Assembly (NCBI GenBank): GCA_021371935.1
Contig: JAJFVF010000022.1
Coordinates: 62,001 to 126,000 of the forward strand
Reading direction: 5' to 3'
Origin: a bacterium
GTDB taxonomy: Bacteria > Armatimonadota > UBA5829
DNA length: 64,000 nucleotides
The position numbers were made by a program, and so were the translations under genes. The notes below the pieces were generated by a model, which did no database searches, was not told the DNA's origin, and worked only from the letters and a program-made list of their open reading frames with translations. Shown here piece by piece: positions 1 through 7,885 of the stretch; within the stretch, counting starts at the first letter, position 1; each line of letters opens with the position of its first letter.

Positions 1-369
1 GTTCGCAGGCGGCTTGTCGAGCTTCAGAGAAATATGGGAGCCGAGGGTGGCATAGTGATGGAAGGGCGCGATATAGGCACGATCGTCTTCCCAAACGCTG
101 AGGTTAAGGTCTTTTTGACCGCATCGGTGACAGAGCGCGCAAGGCGTCGAGTCGAGCAGCAGAAAGAGATGGGCATGGATGCAGATATCGAACAGATTTC
201 CGCTGAGATTCGTGAGCGCGACCTTCGTGACAGTTCACGTGAGCATGCTCCATTGAAGATGGCTCCGGGTGCAGTGCTGCTTGAAACTGATAGCATGTCC
301 GCCGAGCAGGTGGCGGATGCCATCATCAATATCCATAACGAGAAGGTGTCCAAAGCAAAGAGTGAATAA
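1..369 (+). CDS. cmk: Cytidylate kinase, C-terminal part (cut by window edge)
   Basis: CMP/dCMP kinase making CDP/dCDP for nucleotide supply. The reading frame is open from base 1 and enters at VRRRLVELQR. It then shows MEGRDIGTIVFPNA, the conserved region of bacterial Cmk, and the C-terminal helix region with RERDLRDSSR that carries the substrate and phosphate-binding Arg/Asp residues. The end, LKMAPGAVLLETDSMSAEQV, is also typical of the family. About 122 residues are present, so roughly the first 100, including the P-loop, lie outside the window. plsC follows 306 bp downstream in the same direction; cmk-plsC is a common gene order. Confidence 0.93.
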   Translation, partial: VRRRLVELQRNMGAEGGIVMEGRDIGTIVFPNAEVKVFLTASVTERARRRVEQQKEMGMDADIEQISAEIRERDLRDSSREHAPLKMAPGAVLLETDSMSAEQVADAIINIHNEKVSKAKSE

Positions 370-492
370 ATTCGCGGCAACAACTATACTGCGCCGAAAA
401 GGGCCAAACGGCATCCCCGATGCCAACAGAAGATTAGGTGCGCTTGCTCTGATGTTTTGTGGAGCAGTTCATTTTTTGCAAGCGCCAAACCA

Positions 493-527
493 AAGCTCGG
501 CAGGAGCCTCGCCCTCCCAGCTTTTTT
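493..527 (+). terminator. Possible terminator / dispersed GC-rich repeat C (copy 1)
   Basis: An AAAGCT...AGCTTT stem encloses the sequence CTCGGCAGGAGCCTCGCCC and is followed by a T run. The inner part is shared with copies at 11008-11034 and 18276-18342. The likely role is termination downstream of cmk, built on a dispersed repeat. Confidence 0.45.
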
Positions 528-551
528 GGTTTCTTTGTGATATAGGTTAGG

Positions 552-665
552 CTCAAAGCAGATTCTTCACATTCGTTCAGAATGACAGTTATTGATACGG
601 TATTCCGCTTGTTGATACGGTTTCATTACAATAATCAATATAAAACACTCAATATTCAATCAAGG
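552..665. repeat. Dispersed intergenic repeats A1 and G1
   Basis: Positions 552-588 hold repeat A (core GCAGATTCYTC...GTTCRGAATGAC), also found at 4964-5002, 52592-52630 and 58561-58597. Positions about 632-665 hold an AT-rich element (ATAATCAATATAAAA, CTCAATATT) also found near 5126, 5228 and 58684. No gene is visible in the cmk-plsC gap (370-675). Confidence 0.6.
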
Positions 666-675
666 AAACATGTAG

Positions 676-1299
676 ATGCTTTATTGGATAGGCGCGTCGC
701 TTTCGGCGATGGTCTGCAGAATATTTGGCCGTTGGCAGGTTATTGGCCGTGAAAATATTCCCAAAACCGGCGGTGTGATGCTGTGCGGCAACCACGTGAG
801 CTACATCGACCCGCCTGCTCTAGGTGCCCGTGCCAACGGGCGGCCTGTGCATTTCATGGCCAAACTGGAGCTTTTTCAAATACCCATCCTTGGACTGCTC
901 ATCAAAGCCGTAGGAGCGTTCCCGGTCAAACGGGGCACAGCGGACAGGGCGGCTCTCAAAAAAGCAATAGAACTGCTGCAATCCGGCGAGGTAGTCGGTA
1001 TGTTTCCCGAAGGTCAGAGGAGCCTGGACGGCACTCTGCTGCCCGCTGAGGCAGGTGTCGGGATGATTGTGCTGCGGGCGAAGGTTCCCGTAATCCCTGT
1101 AGGGCTGATAAACTCAAACAAGCTGCTGCCGCCGCACTCCATCTTCCCCAAGTTTACTCGATTGAAGGTAGTCTACGGTAAACCTGTCCCGCTCGAAGAT
1201 CTATATGATAAAGGTGGGCGAGAGGCTGTCGAGAAAGTCGGCAGGAGGATCATGGCAGCAATTGGCGAACTGCTGAATAAGTACGGGGACGTTAAGTAA
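676..1299 (+). CDS. plsC: 1-acyl-sn-glycerol-3-phosphate acyltransferase (PlsC/LPAAT)
   Basis: Transfers an acyl chain to lysophosphatidate, making phosphatidate at the inner membrane. The 207-residue protein has an N-terminal hydrophobic segment (MLYWIGASLSAMVCRI) and the acyltransferase motif NHVSYID (HX4D form) near residue 39. The substrate-phosphate motif FPEGQRS follows near residue 112, and a proline-rich PVIPVGL motif near 140. Length and motif order match PlsC. The ATG has AAGGA about 9 bases upstream. It lies downstream of cmk and converges on the EEP gene. Confidence 0.92.
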   Translation: MLYWIGASLSAMVCRIFGRWQVIGRENIPKTGGVMLCGNHVSYIDPPALGARANGRPVHFMAKLELFQIPILGLLIKAVGAFPVKRGTADRAALKKAIELLQSGEVVGMFPEGQRSLDGTLLPAEAGVGMIVLRAKVPVIPVGLINSNKLLPPHSIFPKFTRLKVVYGKPVPLEDLYDKGGREAVEKVGRRIMAAIGELLNKYGDVK

Positions 1300-1318
1300 C
1301 GTTCTGTTCATTTGAGGC

Positions 1319-1354
1319 TGCGCCCTCACCCTAGCCATCTCCCCCAGGAGAGGT
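1319..1354. repeat. Dispersed repeat B, copy 1
   Basis: Core CGCCCTCACCCTAGCC followed by a CTCCCCCAGGAGAG mini-hairpin. Copies occur at 5161-5198 and 58643-58683. This copy sits between the convergent plsC and EEP genes. Confidence 0.6.
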
Positions 1355-1393
1355 ACTGGCTGACATTACTTCCGCTTTTGCTTTATTTTCGGC

Positions 1394-2377
1394 CTAATGC
1401 AGCAACAGATCACAAACTACCATCCTGTGATCCGAATTATGCGTCTTGTATGCACGCACACTCACCGCGTGAAAGCGCTTATCTGCCCAGATTTGATCCA
1501 CTCTTTGAACCGGAAAATCATTTAGGACCGTGTTGCCCCACCCTACTCCATGCTCAGCAAATGTGTCGTGCATGCGGGGACATAAATGCTCGAATATGTC
1601 ATCTCCAGCAGGAGCGTTGAAATCACCACCAGCTATTATTGGCAGATGGCGAGGCAGGCCGGCAATAATATTCGCGATCTGTTTTGTCTGATCACGCCGT
1701 ATGCGCCGATTACCTGCATATTCATTCCAACAGTTCGGTGACCACAGATCAAGACGAACCACGGGCGGCACTAGTCGCAGACTTATTGCCTCCAGCTCAA
1801 AGCCGGAGCACAGCTTCACATGCGCCGAGGCGCATATTAGTCTGTTGTCACTTGAAGGAGTATGAGGCTGCACATGTCCACGGGCAAGTATAGAATCATC
1901 CGCTGTGCATGTATATCCACCATGGCTGCCGAAGAGTTCTCGCGTCAGGCGCTTTATATCTGATTCACTCGGTGATTCCTGCAGCAGGACAATATCTGGC
2001 CGGTATTTCCTAACCTCGGCTGCTGCCTTGGAGTTTCCTCCAGAGCAATTGAGTGTGATTACCCGGACAGCTCTTCCACGATTTACATCTGATTGTAATT
2101 GAGCCTTGGAAATGCCCGGCCTGCGAATAATACTTCGAGGCTCTTCATTGAAGACCAGCGCAAAGACAGCCCACATTCCAAAGACTGTAAATAGCCATCT
2201 TCTATGCTTTGCCTTAAATGCTGGAACTGTAATAATAATTCCCGGCACGAGCCAGACCCATGCCGGGAAAAACGTGACTGCTGCAAACATATCAGGTTTC
2301 AAGCCGTAGCAAAGCGAAACTGCAATGCACAGTAATGCGGATGCTGCTGCAAACCATTGCCTGATATTTGATTTCAC
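1394..2377 (-). CDS. Endonuclease/exonuclease/phosphatase (EEP) family protein, membrane-anchored
   Basis: Metal-dependent phosphodiesterase/phosphatase fold; substrate unknown. The first ~85 residues hold three hydrophobic segments, resembling the EndoU/EEP proteins with an N-terminal membrane region. The EEP domain follows with motifs VITLNCSGGN, IVLLQES, the catalytic GGDFNAP and the C-terminal NSDHRMV (catalytic Asp-His). I chose the GTG at 2377 because GAGGA lies 7 bases upstream and it avoids a 59-bp overlap with the upstream gene; an ATG at 2446 is also possible. It starts 10 bp after the end of the large secreted protein, so the two probably form an operon. Confidence 0.8.
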   Translation of the reverse strand: MKSNIRQWFAAASALLCIAVSLCYGLKPDMFAAVTFFPAWVWLVPGIIITVPAFKAKHRRWLFTVFGMWAVFALVFNEEPRSIIRRPGISKAQLQSDVNRGRAVRVITLNCSGGNSKAAAEVRKYRPDIVLLQESPSESDIKRLTRELFGSHGGYTCTADDSILARGHVQPHTPSSDNRLICASAHVKLCSGFELEAISLRLVPPVVRLDLWSPNCWNEYAGNRRIRRDQTKQIANIIAGLPRHLPIIAGGDFNAPAGDDIFEHLCPRMHDTFAEHGVGWGNTVLNDFPVQRVDQIWADKRFHAVSVRAYKTHNSDHRMVVCDLLLH

Positions 2378-2387
2378 AAAGTCATCC

Positions 2388-4859
2388 TCAGTATGGTTTG
2401 ATAACTCCGTTTGGCTTGAAACCTCTGGGTGTGGCCACCAACGCATCTATTGCAAAATAATACCGACTATCCGAAGCCCTTCTGCTGTCCGCTCTAAGCC
2501 TGAGAATATGCTTACCAGGGAACAAGTTTACAGCACCAATCTTATACCAGCCTAAACCAGGTGCGTAATTATCGACCTTACTGCCTACGGCTGTAACCGG
2601 AATCCAGTTAATGTCATCGACCGTGTAGCTCATCGGTGAAGCATCGGACGGAGGTGTTGCCGCGATATATAGCTCATAGCTGGAATTGGTCTTTGCATCT
2701 ATCGTGAATGTGGCGCAATACGGAGCAAGCGGTGGGTCATCATAAGTATCAAGGACCAGTGCCAGCGCGTTGCTCGCACCTTGAATTGGCATAACATTGT
2801 CAAAGTTTTCGGCACGAACCAGTTCACCCTCGAGCCATATGTCCGCACCCATCAAGACCAGCAGGTCTCCCAGGCTGGCTTGAGCCATGCCATAGGCCTG
2901 CATATATTGCTTGTTCTTCATGAGTGTCTTTGCGCGGCTGAGACTATCCCTGGGCCTCTGCACGCTGAAGCCGGATCTGTCGGCCTCAGGAATGAGTGCC
3001 GCGAGTATGTCGATCTCAGCCTGTGCGGTCTCTGCCGGAAATACCAGACTGAGGTCTATGCCCTTCAACACAGTCGGCACGTCTTTGAGAGTGGTCGTAA
3101 ACGTGCCTCTGCCTCCTGAAACACGAGCATCCGGTGGAAACAGCACGCTCGGCACTCCTGTGGGAGGGATTTTGATCGTTACATTCTTATCGCCGATCGA
3201 TGACCAGATATATGTCCTGTCCTCACCGGCCATTGTATAGGCAAAGAGACCGTCGCCGATATAGCTGGTCTTGCCCGTCGTCAGAGTCGGCAGCCACCAT
3301 GTGTTCGGCAGGAGACGCTTAACGTATGCGCCTGTGGTTATGGAGACCGGATATCCGATCACATCAGGTTTGAAATCAGCAAAACCGGATGGGCGCAGCT
3401 TCTCTTTGAAACTCGTGAGTCCATGAATAACGCCTTCGTCCATACTGCCGGCAAAGAAACCCTTGCAGCCGATCTCACGGAACAGATCGAGTGTGCCCGA
3501 AATTGCGCTCTCGCTGGAACCAGTAACCTGGGTCGAAGTTGCAATATACCATGTCGTCTTGCCGGACTCTTCCGCAAGCGAGTAGACCGGTCCTATCACC
3601 TCACCAACAGACTTCTCACCTGTGCCCTGCACCTGAGCGCTCAGACCGTCGTAGCTGCCTATGCCGTATGGATTGGCATATATGCGGTGAAATTTGTCGC
3701 TTTTGAAGATCACCGGCACGTTGGCGCAGTGTTTGCGTATTAAGTCCGAGATCGTGTTCATATATTCCTGGGCGGAAGTGTCACGGTAGTCTACAATATC
3801 ACGCCAAAGCCCGGTTGTGGTCACATCAATTGAATATAGAAGACCGCTCGCGGGGTTATATGCATACGGCATGCCGCGGCCCGATGCCCACATTGGAACC
3901 AGCCGGGTGGCATCCTCAATCGTGTTCAGATTATCGTTCATGCCCCAGCCCGAATTGACACCGCCTTCGTGTTGATATTTGCGGGTCAGATATGCCTCCA
4001 GACCAAGCCTGAATCCCGATGAATCGGGTAGAAAACTGACCATATCACCGGTGAAGTCCATCTTGGTCGTGAAAGGTTCCAGGAAAAATCTAAGCCCGGG
4101 ACCAAATTTGACCTTGCCGAAAAATGCAATCACACGGTCGCGATATTCACCGAAGCCGCCCCATAAATCGTACATAGCGTTCTGTTTGAATGTCTTGTGA
4201 GGGTAGACTATCAGCACCTGCTCGGCGCGCAGTGGCTCGCGCAGGTTGATCGTCACTTTTCCGTTTGCGACAACAGCACCACCGCGATTTACTATCGTGT
4301 TGTCTAGTCTGTTTATGACCAGATAAATCGCAGAATCGACATCCGGCCAGGAACAGACAATGCTGCGCCGGCTGTCCGGGCCTTCCAGTCTATAGCGATT
4401 GGGCGAAATAAGATAACCGCTCAATGGAGCGTTGGGACCATCGTCCATCTCTATCCCGTAATGAAAACCGTTGGAGTCAAGATAATCGATGATCTTCTGC
4501 AGTGCGGCAGGATCGACCGAGGTTATAGGGCAGTTCGCCTTCAGGATTATGTCGGTGATGCCACCTGATTTTATTGCATCGAGTGAACTGACATCTGCCT
4601 GATAGTCCGCATCTGTCGCGCCAGGCGAAATATAGCGGGAAGTGAATATGCCTCCCACTGGAATATACGGATCATTGTCCCAGAAAAGAGTATGGGCTTC
4701 GTTGATGTCCCATACATGCTGGCCGCCCGCTGAATCAACGTATGTACCGGAGGTCTTGTACTTAATCCCATATGCCGCTGATGGAATAGGAAATGCCGCC
4801 GCCGACATTATGGCGGCAATTACGAGGGTGGTTAAGAGTGCCGTATGTTGTTTTCTCAT
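2388..4859 (-). CDS. Large secreted protein with glycosidase-like (TIM-barrel) region, function unknown
   Basis: An 823-residue exported protein. Its N-terminus (MRKQHTALLTTLVIAAIMSA...) is a signal peptide. The opening HVWDINEAHTLFWDNDPYIPVGG resembles the start of beta-galactosidase-like glycoside hydrolases, where the phrase 'you put in x-PYIPVGG' begins the barrel. A long aromatic-rich central region follows. Residues near 600-680 are helical, and the C-terminal ~140 residues look like a jelly-roll carbohydrate-binding domain (SYELYIAATPPSD, GKHILRLRADSR). I see no family signature that fixes the catalytic acids. Start: AGGAGA lies 4-5 bases before the ATG at 4859, while the ATG at 4883 has no ribosome binding site. 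It is followed closely by the EEP gene. Confidence 0.7.
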   Translation of the reverse strand: MRKQHTALLTTLVIAAIMSAAAFPIPSAAYGIKYKTSGTYVDSAGGQHVWDINEAHTLFWDNDPYIPVGGIFTSRYISPGATDADYQADVSSLDAIKSGGITDIILKANCPITSVDPAALQKIIDYLDSNGFHYGIEMDDGPNAPLSGYLISPNRYRLEGPDSRRSIVCSWPDVDSAIYLVINRLDNTIVNRGGAVVANGKVTINLREPLRAEQVLIVYPHKTFKQNAMYDLWGGFGEYRDRVIAFFGKVKFGPGLRFFLEPFTTKMDFTGDMVSFLPDSSGFRLGLEAYLTRKYQHEGGVNSGWGMNDNLNTIEDATRLVPMWASGRGMPYAYNPASGLLYSIDVTTTGLWRDIVDYRDTSAQEYMNTISDLIRKHCANVPVIFKSDKFHRIYANPYGIGSYDGLSAQVQGTGEKSVGEVIGPVYSLAEESGKTTWYIATSTQVTGSSESAISGTLDLFREIGCKGFFAGSMDEGVIHGLTSFKEKLRPSGFADFKPDVIGYPVSITTGAYVKRLLPNTWWLPTLTTGKTSYIGDGLFAYTMAGEDRTYIWSSIGDKNVTIKIPPTGVPSVLFPPDARVSGGRGTFTTTLKDVPTVLKGIDLSLVFPAETAQAEIDILAALIPEADRSGFSVQRPRDSLSRAKTLMKNKQYMQAYGMAQASLGDLLVLMGADIWLEGELVRAENFDNVMPIQGASNALALVLDTYDDPPLAPYCATFTIDAKTNSSYELYIAATPPSDASPMSYTVDDINWIPVTAVGSKVDNYAPGLGWYKIGAVNLFPGKHILRLRADSRRASDSRYYFAIDALVATPRGFKPNGVIKPY

Positions 4860-4963
4860 GGTTCTCCTGACGACATAACTCAATGATGGGTTCCAATGCG
4901 AGTTGCAAGTTACTATTTTTACGACGAGACAGACGGTGTTGAGTTCCCGTTCTCCTGTTGGAG

Positions 4964-5259
4964 GTTCAAAGCAGATTCCTCGTCGTTCCTCCTCGGAATG
5001 ACAAATGCATTATGTTATCTCTTGTTTTTATGTTTCGGTGGCGAGAGGTCGGGGGCAAGAATACCCCCGACCATCGGCTTTTTTTGTTTCGGTCGCGATC
5101 GGATATCGCAACCGAACTAGAGGTAAATAATCAATACAAAATCTAAAATGCTAAATCAGGAGCGCCCTCACCCTGACCCTCTCCCCCGGGAGAGGGAATA
5201 AAAACCGTATTGCCGCACACACATCGGCAAATAATCAATATAATATACTCAATACTAAA
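4964..5259. repeat. Cluster of dispersed repeats A2, G2, B2 and G3
   Basis: This gap between two minus-strand genes has no credible ORF. It holds repeat A (4964-5002), an AT-rich G element (about 5126-5160), repeat B (5161-5198, CTCTCCCCCGGGAGAGGGA) and a second G element (about 5228-5265) running into the end of the next gene. The same A-B-G association recurs at 58561-58727. At 5040-5105, GGTCGGGGGCAAGAAT and CCCCCGACC form a hairpin followed by TTTTTTG, a possible plus-strand terminator. Confidence 0.6.
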
Positions 5260-6414
5260 TCAGAAGAGTCCTGGGATAGGTATATAGCGGCTGAACAGGC
5301 TCAACACCCAGAGAAAAGTCGCCATGCCCATAAATGTCTGCGGGAACCCCAGTTTCCAGATGCGCTGGAAGCCGGTCAGGTTGATGTGCGGGTTCTCCTG
5401 GTATTTGTCGAGCAGTTCACTGCCCGCAGCAATACCGCTTGCAAGCTGCTTTGAGTTTGGATTCTTGGTCGTGGCATAATATTGAAGCCAACCGCCTATC
5501 GATCTCCAGCCGAGCACCACGGCCAGCATCGCCAACAAAACCACAACCTGACTGCTTATCTTGGAAGTCAAGATCACAAATATCCCCGCCGCGGCTAGCA
5601 GGTTGGTACCGCACCTTGGATGAACTCGCGGCATGCGGCTCACAACGCCCGGTTCAAGCGCTTCACCCGCTTCTATGGCATTCACCGTCATATGCTCGGC
5701 AGCATGATAGCCCGCAAGTGGAGACAACCTCATCAACAGCAGGAATATGAATGCGATCAGTGCCGTCGATATATAAAATGGCAGATCGTAGAGGTTAGGC
5801 GATATCGTCAGCGGTGCGGAGTTGAGATATGCATTTATCGGAAAGCCGGTGAGCTTGCCGAACGCAGTCGTAAGGCCGGTTACGATCAGGGTCGCAATAA
5901 GGATCATCACCCCAAGAGAGACTCCGGTCAAAAACAAACCGAAACTGCCCGCTCCGCCGGATATGGAACCGGTGGTCAGATATACGCCCAACGGGGTCGC
6001 CATCCCCGCAATCGTGCTCGGACGCAGGTTCTTCGCGATCCGCCCGATCAGTTCGCTGCGATATATTACACCTCGATATCCGCCAAAATTGTCTATAACA
6101 GGCAGCATGTCCTCACTGTTATCGGCAAATATTTGAGCGGCCTCTTTTAGCGATACACGTGAATCGACAAAAGCACCGCTTGGCTCTATTATCGGTTCGA
6201 TGCATGACCTGATGGCGGCCTCGGGATCTTCTGAGGCGGCCACGTATGCGGATATACCACGTTCACTGACAGTGCCGACGATGTGTCCGTCGTCAATGAC
6301 GAGAATTCGTGACCCGCTTGTGCCCTGGATCAGACCTGCGGCTCTCTGGATCGAGTCGTTGGGTGCCACCACAGGAGCACTCTTTACCAAGCTTAATATT
6401 GAGCTGTCTATCAT
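5260..6414 (-). CDS. CBS-domain / DUF1385 (YqhQ-like) membrane protein
   Basis: A 384-residue fusion. Residues 1-125 are two CBS repeats ([40 protein letters not shown]), which normally bind adenine nucleotides. From about 140 on is a DUF1385 membrane domain with the hallmark [16 protein letters not shown] and HPRCGTNLL plus several transmembrane helices. Stand-alone DUF1385 proteins (YqhQ) usually lack CBS repeats. Function is unknown; the CBS part suggests nucleotide-gated control of the membrane part, which is inference. It is divergent from rpmB with an 80-bp gap; a strong SD is not obvious. Confidence 0.85.
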   Translation of the reverse strand: MIDSSILSLVKSAPVVAPNDSIQRAAGLIQGTSGSRILVIDDGHIVGTVSERGISAYVAASEDPEAAIRSCIEPIIEPSGAFVDSRVSLKEAAQIFADNSEDMLPVIDNFGGYRGVIYRSELIGRIAKNLRPSTIAGMATPLGVYLTTGSISGGAGSFGLFLTGVSLGVMILIATLIVTGLTTAFGKLTGFPINAYLNSAPLTISPNLYDLPFYISTALIAFIFLLLMRLSPLAGYHAAEHMTVNAIEAGEALEPGVVSRMPRVHPRCGTNLLAAAGIFVILTSKISSQVVVLLAMLAVVLGWRSIGGWLQYYATTKNPNSKQLASGIAAGSELLDKYQENPHINLTGFQRIWKLGFPQTFMGMATFLWVLSLFSRYIPIPGLF

Positions 6415-6417
6415 CTA

Positions 6418-6446
6418 TTGCCAAACCCGTGAAATTATGTTATTAT
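6418..6446 (+). promoter_or_regulatory. Sigma-70-type promoter for rpmB
   Basis: -35 TTGCCA (6418-6423), 17-bp spacer, -10 TATTAT (6441-6446). The start would fall near 6453, giving a leader of about 42 bases. Confidence 0.6.
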
Positions 6447-6494
6447 GGACACTGCATTTTTTGTGGCTACTCACTTCAGGAGGTCCTTTTAGAT

Positions 6495-6710
6495 ATGTCC
6501 AATACTTGTGCAGTTTGCGGCAAGGGTCCGCAGTTCGGTCAGAATATCAGACACGTACACTCCGGTTCATGGGCTCTTCGCGCGCCTAGGACCAAGCGCA
6601 GATGGCTGCCCAATCTGCAGACCGTCCATACCAAGATCAACGGCACTCCTAAAACAATTCGCGTATGCGCTAAGTGCCTGAAGGCCGGTAAAGTCGTCCG
6701 CGCTATATAG
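6495..6710 (+). CDS. rpmB: 50S ribosomal protein L28, zinc-ribbon form
   Basis: Structural protein of the large ribosomal subunit, 71 residues. It begins [15 protein letters not shown] and ends [13 protein letters not shown], so it keeps both CxxC pairs and is the Zn-binding C+ form. [10 protein letters not shown] is the conserved L28 core. ATG at 6495 is preceded by AGGAGG (6478-6483) at an 11-base spacing, slightly long. A longer in-frame opening upstream has no L28 similarity and is ignored. It is monocistronic, with its own promoter and terminator. Confidence 0.96.
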   Translation: MSNTCAVCGKGPQFGQNIRHVHSGSWALRAPRTKRRWLPNLQTVHTKINGTPKTIRVCAKCLKAGKVVRAI

Positions 6711-6744
6711 TAAATAGCTCTTACATTCTATCAGATACGCAAAC

Positions 6745-6794
6745 AAAAGGGGAGAACATTCCAAGTAACTATCAGTAATCGTTCTTCCCTTTTT
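6745..6794 (+). terminator. Rho-independent terminator of rpmB
   Basis: Arms AAAAGGGGAGAAC (6745-6757) and GTTCTTCCCTTTT (6781-6793) form a 13-bp stem with one G:U pair, a 23-base loop, and end in five T. Confidence 0.75.
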
Positions 6795-6853
6795 GATGGT
6801 CAAGGGTCGGGGTAATTGCTCTTGCCAAGGATGTTTGATCATTCACAATGCCC

Positions 6854-6883
6854 TTGACCAAATGATGTGCCAAGTGATATATT
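6854..6883 (+). promoter_or_regulatory. Sigma-70-type promoter for the tRNA gene
   Basis: -35 TTGACC (6854-6859), 18-bp spacer, -10 TATATT (6878-6883), 12 bases before the tRNA 5' end. Confidence 0.6.
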
Positions 6884-6895
6884 AAATAACGACGC

Positions 6896-6972
6896 GCACC
6901 TGTAGCTCAGTGGATCAGAGCATCTGACTTCGGATCAGAGGGTCGGGGGTTCGAGTCCCTCCAGGTGCGCCA
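6896..6972 (+). tRNA. tRNA-Arg (anticodon TCG)
   Basis: Folded by hand: acceptor GCACCTG/CAGGTGC, D arm GCTC...GAGC, anticodon stem TCTGA/TCAGA with loop CTTCGGA (anticodon TCG at 6930-6932, reading CGA), and T arm GGGGG TTCGAGT CCCTC. Discriminator G and CCA are encoded (6970-6972). Length is 77. A PHP-family gene begins 28 bases downstream. Confidence 0.95.
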
Positions 6973-7000
6973 TTTTACTGTACATACGGGAGCCAGACAT

Positions 7001-7789
7001 ATGGTGACCTCCTATCATGTCCACACAACATTTTCGGACGGCCAAAACAGCGTCCAAGAAATGATTGAAGCGGCCATATCATTGGGCATAGATGAGATTG
7101 GCATCTCCGATCACTATGTCCTGACAACCGGCCAAATCTTCGATTGGAGCATGAAGCTGGACGCAATTGCTGACTATTTTGGCGCCATTGGCCTTGCTGC
7201 TGATAAGTTTCGGACTAAGATTAAAGTCAGATATGGTATCGAGGCGGACTTTGTGCCGGAAACAGCACAACAACTCGGAGAAATTCTGCAGGAATATCAA
7301 TTTGATTACGTGATCGGGTCGGTCCACCTGATCGATGGCGTATGCATTGACAGCAGCAAAGATTATTGGGACGCACTGGACCAGTCCGGGAAAAATGATG
7401 TAATCCGCGCATACTGGGCTATGATAGCCAAACTTGCCAAATCCGGCCTTTATGACATCGTTGGCCATTTGGACCTCTATAAGAAATTCGGCTCCCAACC
7501 CACTATAGATATCTCAGCAGATGTGATGACCGCACTCGATGCGATAGCCGAAGCCGGGATTGCGATAGAACTCAACACCTCCGGCTGGCATAAACCTATC
7601 CATGAGCAATACCCTTCGGCAGCAGTTTTGAGGGGCTGTCAAAAGCGGGGGATTCCAGTTATTTTGACTGCGGATGCGCACAGGACAGATGATATAACAT
7701 GTGACTTTGACCGAGGCAGACTACTGTTGCGGACAATTGGGTATACAAACACAGCACTCTTCCAGAATCGCAAAATGACTATCGACTAG
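7001..7789 (+). CDS. PHP-family histidinol-phosphatase
   Basis: Predicted to dephosphorylate histidinol phosphate in histidine biosynthesis (HisJ/HisK type); other phosphoesterase substrates are possible. The 262-residue protein shows the four PHP metal motifs: YHVHTTFSDG near residue 5, ISDHY near 36, GSVHLIDG near 106 with GHLDLYK near 155, and TADAHRTDD near 224. ELNTSGW is the typical HisK-like strand. I chose the ATG at 7001 because GGGAG precedes it; the longer frame would start inside the tRNA. No other his genes are in the window. Confidence 0.82.
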   Translation: MVTSYHVHTTFSDGQNSVQEMIEAAISLGIDEIGISDHYVLTTGQIFDWSMKLDAIADYFGAIGLAADKFRTKIKVRYGIEADFVPETAQQLGEILQEYQFDYVIGSVHLIDGVCIDSSKDYWDALDQSGKNDVIRAYWAMIAKLAKSGLYDIVGHLDLYKKFGSQPTIDISADVMTALDAIAEAGIAIELNTSGWHKPIHEQYPSAAVLRGCQKRGIPVILTADAHRTDDITCDFDRGRLLLRTIGYTNTALFQNRKMTID

Positions 7790-7792
7790 GAA

Positions 7793-7872
7793 TCGTGGCT
7801 TGAACACTCTCGCGACTGCTCCGCAGCGCAGTTGTGTTCGCCACGAAGGGAATGAAAATGCTCCGCATTTTC
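7793..7872. other. Two strong hairpins in the leader of the epimerase gene
   Basis: TCGTGGC (7793-7799) pairs with GCCACGA (7840-7846), extended inside by GAACAC/GTGTTC. GAAAATGC (7854-7861) pairs with GCATTTTC (7865-7872), just before the AAGGAG SD of the next gene. They could end the upstream message or control translation. They match no riboswitch I know. Confidence 0.5.
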
Positions 7873-7885
7873 GAAGGAGTAAAAA

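Noticed and set aside
5620-6150. 176-residue plus-strand ORF over the CBS-DUF1385 gene
   Set aside because: Arg/His-rich shadow frame; minus-strand gene is clear.
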